Part shown: positions 6,499-11,899 of the stretch, one piece after another | Layout: every line of letters starts with the position of its first letter | How positions within the stretch are numbered: the stretch's first letter is position 1 | From: Fidelibacterota bacterium | GTDB lineage: Bacteria; Bipolaricaulota; Bipolaricaulia; UBA7950; UBA9294 | Direction: 5' to 3' | Length of the DNA: 11,899 bases | Assembly: GCA_024278395.1 (NCBI GenBank) | Contig: JAJRTG010000049.1 | Coordinates: forward strand, 1 to 11,899 | The notes under the pieces: generated by a model | Seen by the model: only the letters and a program-made list of their open reading frames with translations | What the model was told of the DNA's origin: nothing | The model's database searches: none | Program-made: the position numbers and the translations under genes

Positions 6499-8546
6499 CC
6501 GCGTTCCACCAACCGCCTCGCCTCCTCCACCATGTGATCCACCGTGATCCCGAACTTCTCCATCACGATCGCACCCGGGGCGCTCGCCCCGAACCGGTCG
6601 ACCCCGACGATCGTCCCTTCCCTCCCGACGTATCTCTCCCATCCCAGTCTCACCCCGGCCTCAACCGCGACGCGGGCCGTTATCCCAAGTGGTAGGACGG
6701 AATCGCGGTAGTCCTTGGGCTGGCGCTCGAACAGCTCGAAGCTCGGGAGCGAGACGACACGCACGCCGATCCCCTCCTCCGCCAGGGACCTCCCGGCGGC
6801 GAGGGCGACGTGGACCTCGGAGCCGGTCCCGATCAGGATCACCCGCGGATCACCCGATTCCCACAAGACGTATCCCCCCTTCTTCAGGCCGTCGGCCGGG
6901 GCAAGATCGGTCCGATCGAGGGTGGGTACGCGCTGGCGCGTGAACACGAGGGCGGTCGGGCCGGATGCGTTCTCCAGCGCCGCCTCCCACGCCGCCCGCA
7001 CCTCGTTGGCGTCCGCCGGGCGGATTACGGTCAGGTTCGGGATGAGGCGCAGGCTCATCACCTGCTCCACCGGCTGGTGGGTCGGGCCGTCCTCTCCCAC
7101 TCCAATTGAATCGTGGGTGAAGACAAAGACCGTGCGCAGCTTGCTCATAGCCGCGATCCGGATCGGAGGGCGCATGTAGTCGGAGAAGACGGTGAACGTG
7201 GCGGTGTACGGGATGAACCCGCCGTGGTAGGAAAGGCCGTTGGCTATCGCGCCCATCGCGTGCTCCCGCACCCCGAAGTGGATGTTCCGCCCGGAGTAGC
7301 CCCACGCCCCTCCGACCGCCCCCTGGACGCCGTCGTGCGGCGCGTCCGGCGGCTCGAAGTCCCCCTGCTCCTTCAGCCAGGTGTAGGTGGACGGGTTGAG
7401 GTCGGCCGAGCCGCCGACGAGCTCGGGTACGCTCGTCGCCAGAGCCTGGAGGACGGCCTCGGACGCCTTGCGGGTGGCGAGTCCCTTCGGGTCGGAGGAG
7501 AACCCTGGGAGGTTGTCACTCCACCCCTCGGGGAGAGTCCCCTCCATCCGGCGGGAGAACTCGGCGGCGAGGTCGGGATACCTCGCCTTGTACCGCTCGA
7601 ACCGGGCCTCCCACTCCAATCGGCCCTCCTTCCCCCGTTCCTTGTGAGAGAAGAAGAGCTTCCGCGCCTCGTCCGGGATGTAAAACATCGGGTCGGTCGG
7701 CCAGCCGAGCGCCTCCTTGGTCTCGCGCAGCTCCTCCTCCCCGAGCGGGGCTCCGTGCACCTTGTAGCTTCCCTGCTTGTGCGGCGCTCCGTATCCGATC
7801 ACCGTCCGCACCCGGATCAGGGACGGCCGGTCGGGCTCGGCCTTGGCCGCGGCGATGGCGTCATCGATCGCGTCGAGGTCGTTCCCGTCGGCCACGTACT
7901 GGGTGTGCCAGCCGTACGCCCGGAACCGCGCCTCGACGTCCTCGGAGAAGGAGAGGTCGGTAGAGCCAGCGAGGGTTACCCGGTTCGAGTCGTAGAGCAC
8001 GATCAGCTTGCCGAGCTTGAGGTGCCCGGCGAGCGAGCACGCCTCGCTCGCCACCCCCTCCATCAAGTCGCCGTCCGAGGCGAGGACGTAGGTGTAGTGA
8101 TTTACGATCTCGTGATCCGGCCGGTTGTACCGGGCGGCGAGGTGCGCCTCTCCGATCGCCATCCCGACGGCGTTCGAGATCCCCTGGCCGAGAGGGCCGG
8201 TCGTCGCCTCCACCCCGGGAGTCAGCCCGAACTCAGGGTGTCCGGGGGTGCGGCTCCCCCACTGGCGGAACTCCTCCAGCTCCTCCAAAGGCAGGTCATA
8301 GCCGAAGAGATGGAGGAGGGAGTAGAGGAGGGCCGACGCGTGACCTCCGGAGAGGACGAACCGGTCCCGGTCCGGCCACCCCGGGTCGGTCGGATCGTGC
8401 CGCAGGTGACGCGCCCAAAGAACGTAGGCGATCGGGGCCGCGCCGAGCGGCATCCCGGGATGGCCGGAGTTGGCCCTTTGGATCATGTCAACGGCCAAGA
8501 AACGAATCGTATTCACACAGAGGCTGTCCAAATCTCGCGCTTCCAT
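6495..8546 (-). CDS. tkt: Transketolase
   Basis: Thiamine-diphosphate enzyme that moves two-carbon ketol units between sugar phosphates in the non-oxidative pentose phosphate pathway (EC 2.2.1.1). The 683-residue protein is full length with all three domains. Visible are NSGHPGMPLGAAP (26-38), SGGHASALLY with His69, GPLGQGISNA (117-126) and the thiamine-diphosphate/metal motif SDGDLMEG (157-164) followed later by the D-S-N metal ligands. The pyrimidine domain has FGVREHAMGAIANGL with the cofactor-activating Glu428, then DSIGVGEDGPTHQPVEQ. The first glycine of the usual GDG is Ser157, a mild variation. ATG at 8544-8546 has AAGGAG 5 nt upstream and a plausible promoter at 8576-8603. It is monocistronic as far as seen, and its TAG overlaps the hycI TAA tail to tail. 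There is no obvious terminator at the junction. Confidence 0.97.
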   Translation of the reverse strand: MEARDLDSLCVNTIRFLAVDMIQRANSGHPGMPLGAAPIAYVLWARHLRHDPTDPGWPDRDRFVLSGGHASALLYSLLHLFGYDLPLEELEEFRQWGSRTPGHPEFGLTPGVEATTGPLGQGISNAVGMAIGEAHLAARYNRPDHEIVNHYTYVLASDGDLMEGVASEACSLAGHLKLGKLIVLYDSNRVTLAGSTDLSFSEDVEARFRAYGWHTQYVADGNDLDAIDDAIAAAKAEPDRPSLIRVRTVIGYGAPHKQGSYKVHGAPLGEEELRETKEALGWPTDPMFYIPDEARKLFFSHKERGKEGRLEWEARFERYKARYPDLAAEFSRRMEGTLPEGWSDNLPGFSSDPKGLATRKASEAVLQALATSVPELVGGSADLNPSTYTWLKEQGDFEPPDAPHDGVQGAVGGAWGYSGRNIHFGVREHAMGAIANGLSYHGGFIPYTATFTVFSDYMRPPIRIAAMSKLRTVFVFTHDSIGVGEDGPTHQPVEQVMSLRLIPNLTVIRPADANEVRAAWEAALENASGPTALVFTRQRVPTLDRTDLAPADGLKKGGYVLWESGDPRVILIGTGSEVHVALAAGRSLAEEGIGVRVVSLPSFELFERQPKDYRDSVLPLGITARVAVEAGVRLGWERYVGREGTIVGVDRFGASAPGAIVMEKFGITVDHMVEEARRLVERG

Positions 8547-8575
8547 TCCATCTCCTTAACCAAGTTGTTTTCCCC

Positions 8576-8603
8576 ATAATAACGCACCCGCAGACGTGTG
8601 CAA
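8576..8603 (-). promoter_or_regulatory. Candidate sigma70-type promoter of tkt
   Basis: On the - strand TTGCAC (8598-8603) and TATTAT (8576-8581, five of six consensus bases) are 16 nt apart. Transcription would start near 8569 and leave a leader of about 23 nt containing the AAGGAG site of tkt. The overlapping + strand bases read CATAAT (8575-8580), but no -35 accompanies them, so I assign only the - strand promoter. Confidence 0.5.
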
Positions 8604-8618
8604 CAGGACGCAGGGTAA

Positions 8619-8640
8619 TCGAGTTCACCCGCCGACTCGA
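8619..8640. repeat. Short inverted repeat in the tkt-ftsL divergent gap
   Basis: TCGAGT (8619-8624) and ACTCGA (8635-8640) are perfect 6-bp inverted repeats with centres 16 bp apart, between the tkt promoter and the ftsL start. This could be an operator for a dimeric regulator or chance in a GC-rich gap. No other structure, and no convincing + strand promoter for ftsL, is visible in the 141-bp gap 8547-8687. Confidence 0.25.
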
Positions 8641-8687
8641 CAAATGTCACGCACAGATCGCCCGCCGTCACTTAACTTCAAAGGGAG

Positions 8688-9029
8688 ATGTCCACACGTC
8701 AGAGGGTCGTGCCGCGAACCTATCCGTTTCCCCGGGCCGAGACTCGCACCGCGAGCCTCCACCGCACGGTCGTCCTCGTCGTCGCCGCGGCGCTCCTCGT
8801 CTCCGGACTGTCCCTCCTCTACCTCTGGCAGGAGACGGCGATCCTCTCCCTCACAGCGGAACGGGAGAGCGCCCGGGCCGCCCTCTCCTCGATCCAGGAA
8901 GTGAACCGCTACCTTGAGTTTAAAGTCGACCGGGCGTTCTCCCTCGACCGGATCGAGCGGATCGCCCGCACCCAGCTCGGCATGGACGATCCCAAGATCG
9001 TCCGCTACGTGGAGATCCCACAAAGATGA
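8688..9029 (+). CDS. ftsL: FtsL/DivIC-like cell division protein
   Basis: A small 113-residue bitopic protein: basic cytoplasmic N-terminus (1-26), one membrane helix (about 27-46, TVVLVVAAALLVSGLSLLYL), then a short predicted coiled coil (ETAILSLTAERESARAALSS) and the conserved ending SLDRIERIARTQLGM that marks the FtsL/DivIC group. FtsL works with FtsB and FtsQ in the divisome and activates the FtsW-FtsI septal synthase. Its position directly before ftsI, overlapping it by 4 nt (ATGA at 9026), is the main reason to choose FtsL over DivIC/FtsB. The start is uncertain. ATG at 8688 has AAAGGGAG touching it, an unusually short spacing, and an in-frame GTG at 8709 has AGAGGG 2 nt away. The ATG is preferred. 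Confidence 0.8.
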   Translation: MSTRQRVVPRTYPFPRAETRTASLHRTVVLVVAAALLVSGLSLLYLWQETAILSLTAERESARAALSSIQEVNRYLEFKVDRAFSLDRIERIARTQLGMDDPKIVRYVEIPQR

Positions 9030-10705
9030 GCCCGGAGAGAAAGCGCGGATTGATCCTCTTCTCCATCCTCGGGCTGGGGGCGCTGATCATCATCGCCCGC
9101 CTGACCCTGGTGCAGGGAGTGGAGCACGACCAGTGGCTCGCCGTCGCACGGGCGACGCACGAGCGGACGATCACCCTCGACCCGCGGCGCGGGTCGATCT
9201 ACGACCGCAACGGAGTCCCCCTTGCCTTCGACGTCAAGGCCTCCGCGATCGCGGTCGACTCGTTCAACATGACCAAGCCGGACACGCTAGTGCAGATCCT
9301 CTCCGAAGAGCTCGGCCGTCCGCCCGATGAGATCGCTGCACTCGTCTACCGCCAGAGCTATTTCACCTGGATCGACCGGAAGGTCGACCTGGAAACGGCG
9401 AAACGGATCAAGAAACGGGCGGAAGCCGCGAACGCGAACGGCCTCATCTTCATCGACACCTGGAAGCGCTGCTATCCGCAGGGGGAGCTGGCGTCGAACG
9501 TCCTCGGGTTCGTGGGGACGGACGGACACGGCCTGGAGGGGATCGAGCTCTATTTCGACAAGGAGCTGTCCGGAACCCCGACGACGCTGCACGTCGTGCG
9601 CGGCGCGGACGGCCGCACCTACCACACCGAGACGATCGCACAGGGAACCGCGGGCCAGGACGTCTACCTGACGATCAACGCTGTGTTGCAGCATGTATGC
9701 GAGGACGAGATCGACCGCGGGGTGAACCGGTTCCGGGCGAACACCGGGTTCATCGTCCTCCTCGATCCCCGCACCGGTGAGGTGCTGGCGATGGCCCAGG
9801 ACCGCCGCTACGACCTGAACGAGTTCTACAACTCGACCCCGGAGGAGAGGAAGAACCTGGCGGTGAGCTTCCTGTTCGAGCCGGGGTCGTCGTTCAAGGC
9901 GTTCACCGGGCTCGCCGCGCTCGAGGCCGGCGTTGTGAAGGTGACGGATCGGTTCAACGGGAACGACGGGATCATCGTGGCCGGACACACGATGCACAAC
10001 TCGGAGAACGAGTCGTTCGGCACGGTCACCTTCGCCAAGATCATCCAGTACTCGATCAACACCGGGATGATCCGGGTGGCGCAGCGGCTCGGCGAAAAAA
10101 GGCTGTACCAGTTCCTGGTCGATCTCGGCTTCGGGAAGAAGACGGGGATCACCCTTCCCGGGGAGGAGGCGGGGATCCTGCGAAACGTAAGGGACTGGTC
10201 GAAGCTGGCGCTTGCCGCCACCTCGATCGGCCAGTCGGTGGGGGTGACCGGGATCCAGCTCGCCCGGGGGATGGCCGCGGTGGCGAACGGCGGGGAGCTG
10301 CTGAAACCGCAGATCGTGCTGCGGATCGGAGACGGTCCAGCGATCGATCCCACCGTCATCCGCCGGGTCGCCTCGCCGGAGAACTGCGCCACGATGCGCG
10401 GGCTGATGCGCCTCGTCGTTGAGTCAGGGACCGGCACCCCGGCCGACATCCCGGGATTCGACGTGGCGGGAAAGACGGGAACCGCACAGAAGGCCGTCCC
10501 CGGTGTGGGCTACGTCCCCGGGAAGTACACCTCCCTCTTCTCCGGGTTCTTCCCCAAGGATGATCCGCGCTACCTCGGACTCGTCGTCCTCGATGAAGTG
10601 AAGACAACACCGGTGTGGGGAGGGGCGACGGCCGGTCGGATCTTCCACGACGCCCTGTCCCGCATCGCGCTCATCACCCACCTCCCGCCGGTGGCGCAGC
10701 GATAG
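9026..10705 (+). CDS. ftsI: Septal peptidoglycan transpeptidase FtsI (class B penicillin-binding protein)
   Basis: The 559-residue class B PBP cross-links septal peptidoglycan by D,D-transpeptidation in partnership with FtsW. It has a short cytoplasmic tail and membrane anchor (about 8-28, GLILFSILGLGALIIIARLTL). The pedestal domain begins with LDPRRGSIYDRNG, the PBP dimerisation signature, and the transpeptidase domain follows. All three active-site motifs are present: SSFK with nucleophile Ser288 and Lys291 (EPGSSFK), SIN (343-345) and KTG (483-485, AGKTGTAQK). It lacks C-terminal PASTA domains, so it is built like E. coli FtsI (588 aa) rather than the PASTA-bearing SpoVD/PBP2x. Its ATG overlaps the ftsL stop, and the pairing with ftsL identifies it as the septal rather than the elongasome (PBP2/MrdA) enzyme. 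The usual dcw neighbours (mraZ, rsmH, murE) are absent. Confidence 0.93.
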   Translation: MSPERKRGLILFSILGLGALIIIARLTLVQGVEHDQWLAVARATHERTITLDPRRGSIYDRNGVPLAFDVKASAIAVDSFNMTKPDTLVQILSEELGRPPDEIAALVYRQSYFTWIDRKVDLETAKRIKKRAEAANANGLIFIDTWKRCYPQGELASNVLGFVGTDGHGLEGIELYFDKELSGTPTTLHVVRGADGRTYHTETIAQGTAGQDVYLTINAVLQHVCEDEIDRGVNRFRANTGFIVLLDPRTGEVLAMAQDRRYDLNEFYNSTPEERKNLAVSFLFEPGSSFKAFTGLAALEAGVVKVTDRFNGNDGIIVAGHTMHNSENESFGTVTFAKIIQYSINTGMIRVAQRLGEKRLYQFLVDLGFGKKTGITLPGEEAGILRNVRDWSKLALAATSIGQSVGVTGIQLARGMAAVANGGELLKPQIVLRIGDGPAIDPTVIRRVASPENCATMRGLMRLVVESGTGTPADIPGFDVAGKTGTAQKAVPGVGYVPGKYTSLFSGFFPKDDPRYLGLVVLDEVKTTPVWGGATAGRIFHDALSRIALITHLPPVAQR

Positions 10706-10774
10706 ACTCAGGCCGTAATCGAGAGCCAGCCCTGCAGGAATCCAACGGCAGCCCACATCGCGGTTAAAGTTGTA

Positions 10775-10794
10775 TAGCCATCGATGGAGGGCTA
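10775..10794. promoter_or_regulatory. Palindromic site upstream of dpaL
   Basis: The 122-bp gap 10706-10827 contains a perfect 10-bp palindrome, CCATCGATGG (10778-10787), enclosed by TAGCC (10775-10779) and GGCTA (10790-10794). It lies 40 nt before the dpaL start and just after a TATAGC (10773-10778) that could be a weak -10 without a clear -35. An operator for a dimeric regulator is possible. No T-rich terminator is visible after ftsI, so read-through into dpaL is not excluded. Confidence 0.3.
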
Positions 10795-10827
10795 CCATCT
10801 GAACAGGCAGATCGGAGAGTGAGAGGG

Positions 10828-11899
10828 ATGGAGTCGATCAATTGGACCATCAACAAGCGGGCCTGGTCCTGTGGGCACAGTGAGTGGGCGGAGCGTGTGA
10901 TCCCGAGCGGGGTGCCCCGGATCGTGCGAAGGTTCCACGCGCAGATCCCAGGCTACCGGATCAGCCCGCTGAAGAGCCTCAACCGCCTCGCGTCTATGCT
11001 CGGGATCGGCGGCATCTGGGTCAAGGACGAATCGCAGAGGCTTGAACTTAACTCGTTCAAAGTGTTGGGCGGGTCGTTTGCGATCTACAACCTGCTCCGC
11101 CGGAAGCTCGGGGCGCTCTCCTCAGAGGTCCCACTCGCCGAGCTGACCTCCCCGCAGGCGCGCGAAAAACTGGGGGTGATCACATTCGCCACGGCCACCG
11201 ACGGAAACCACGGCCGCGGAGTGGCGTGGGCGGCGAGCAAGCTCGGACACTGCTCAGTCATCTACGTCCCCAAAGGAACGGCACCGGCCCGGATAGACGC
11301 GATCAAGGGGTACGGGGCGGAGGTCACCGTGATCGACGGCAACTACGACGAAGCCGTCGAACGGATCAAGGATGACGCCCGCAAGCACGGCTGGCAGCTG
11401 GTCTCGGACACGGCGTGGGAAGGATATGAGGATATCCCTGTGTGGGTGATGCAAGGCTACACCACCCTCTTCTCCGAGGCGCAGGAACAGATGGCGGCAC
11501 AGGGGATAATCAAACCGACGCACGTCTTCATCCAAGCCGGCGTGGGATCACTCGCCGCGGCAGCGGTGGCGTTCTACCGGGCCCTGTTCGGTCCGGAAGC
11601 CCCGTTGTTCACCATCGTGGAACCGACGAACGCCGCCTGCCTGTTCGAATCGGCGCGGATCGGCGATGGAAAACCGTACAGGATTGAAGGCGACCTGAAC
11701 ACCATCATGGCCGGTCTTGCCTGCGGCCGCCCCAATCCGATCGCATGGAACGTGCTCCGGGACTGCGCCCACGTCTTCGTGTCCTGTCCGGACTTCGTCG
11801 CGGCAAGAGGGATGCGGATGTACGCGGTCCCGCTCGCCGGGGACCCGTTCATCGTGTCCGGGGAATCCGGGGCGGTGACCCTCGGGGTGCTGTCGTTAA
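10828..11899 (+). CDS. dpaL: 2,3-diaminopropionate ammonia-lyase (3' end outside window)
   Basis: PLP enzyme (E. coli YgeX) that splits 2,3-diaminopropionate to pyruvate and two ammonia (EC 4.3.1.15). The frame is open from ATG 10828 to the window end; 357 residues are visible, and about 40-45 C-terminal residues are missing by comparison with the 398-residue E. coli enzyme. Visible are IPGYRISPLKSLNRLA, WVKDESQRLELNSFKVLGG with the PLP Schiff-base Lys78 (E. coli Lys77), FATATDGNHGRGVAWAA with Asp125 (E. coli catalytic Asp120), PKGTAPARIDAI, SDTAWEGYEDIPVWVMQGYTT, QAGVGSLAAAAVAF, IMAGLACGRPNP and SGESGAVTLGVL. These distinguish it from threonine dehydratase and threonine synthase of the same fold. 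GGAG lies 10 nt and GAGAGGG directly upstream of the start. It lies on the same strand as ftsI with a 122-bp gap. The physiological substrate source is unknown. Confidence 0.92.
   Translation, partial: MESINWTINKRAWSCGHSEWAERVIPSGVPRIVRRFHAQIPGYRISPLKSLNRLASMLGIGGIWVKDESQRLELNSFKVLGGSFAIYNLLRRKLGALSSEVPLAELTSPQAREKLGVITFATATDGNHGRGVAWAASKLGHCSVIYVPKGTAPARIDAIKGYGAEVTVIDGNYDEAVERIKDDARKHGWQLVSDTAWEGYEDIPVWVMQGYTTLFSEAQEQMAAQGIIKPTHVFIQAGVGSLAAAAVAFYRALFGPEAPLFTIVEPTNAACLFESARIGDGKPYRIEGDLNTIMAGLACGRPNPIAWNVLRDCAHVFVSCPDFVAARGMRMYAVPLAGDPFIVSGESGAVTLGVLSL

Noticed and set aside
7113..8579. 488-codon open frame on the + strand opposite transketolase
   Set aside because: It is antisense to a clear full-length transketolase, its composition is dominated by Arg, Gly, Val, Glu and Asp, and no family motif is visible. 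Such frames are common opposite GC-rich genes.
10828..11899. Threonine dehydratase or threonine synthase for the last gene
   Set aside because: The segments TDGNHGRGVAWAA, DTAWEGY and IMAGLACGRPNP match diaminopropionate ammonia-lyase, not the other fold-type II enzymes.
1..11899. Defence system, mobile element, CRISPR, riboswitch or RNA gene
   Set aside because: Both strands were read for direct repeats, terminal inverted repeats, transposase or integrase motifs and tRNA-like folds. None was found, and all long stretches are accounted for by conserved housekeeping genes.

Overview
The window is a GC-rich, gene-dense piece of a bacterial chromosome. It carries eleven protein genes, nine complete and two cut by the window edges. 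I see no RNA gene, insertion sequence, phage gene, CRISPR array or long repeat. Every gene belongs to a known family or has a recognisable fold, and I find no convincing undescribed multi-gene system. The lineage cannot be fixed from sequence alone. AccA/AccD fatty-acid synthesis, a HycI-type [NiFe]-hydrogenase protease, acetate assimilation genes and 2,3-diaminopropionate ammonia-lyase suggest an anaerobic or facultative, amino-acid- and acetate-using bacterium. A deep-branching GC-rich phylum such as Bipolaricaulota/Acetothermia is a low-confidence guess.

Left part (1-3518). The 3' end of a GNAT-like acetyltransferase gene (+) runs convergently into an acetate module on the - strand: acetyl-CoA synthetase (acs), then a SatP/YaaH-type acetate transporter. 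The two are 16 nt apart, both start at GTG behind strong ribosome binding sites, and a sigma70-like promoter precedes acs. A strong hairpin terminator for this operon lies inside the 3' coding end of the GNAT-like gene. Upstream of acs, on the same strand, is a small membrane-anchored lytic transglycosylase.

Middle part (3519-6498). A short divergent intergenic region with a perfect TATAAT leads into a tight + strand operon: DUF502 membrane protein, accD, accA, hycI. The genes are 4 nt apart or overlap as ATGA. A 7-bp hairpin at the DUF502 start codon holds the ribosome binding site in its loop. The operon joins the carboxyltransferase half of acetyl-CoA carboxylase to a hydrogenase maturation protease.

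Right part (6495-11899). Transketolase lies on the - strand; its stop codon overlaps that of hycI. From the divergent 141-bp gap a two-gene cell-division unit, ftsL-ftsI, runs rightward without the usual dcw neighbours. After a 122-bp gap containing a perfect CCATCGATGG palindrome comes diaminopropionate ammonia-lyase, cut at the window's end.

Working together: SatP and Acs would bring in acetate and make acetyl-CoA, and AccA/AccD (with AccB/AccC encoded elsewhere) would turn acetyl-CoA into malonyl-CoA for lipids. Transketolase feeds pentose-phosphate carbon exchange. The transglycosylase, FtsL and FtsI act on the cell wall. DpaL would release pyruvate and ammonia from diaminopropionate.
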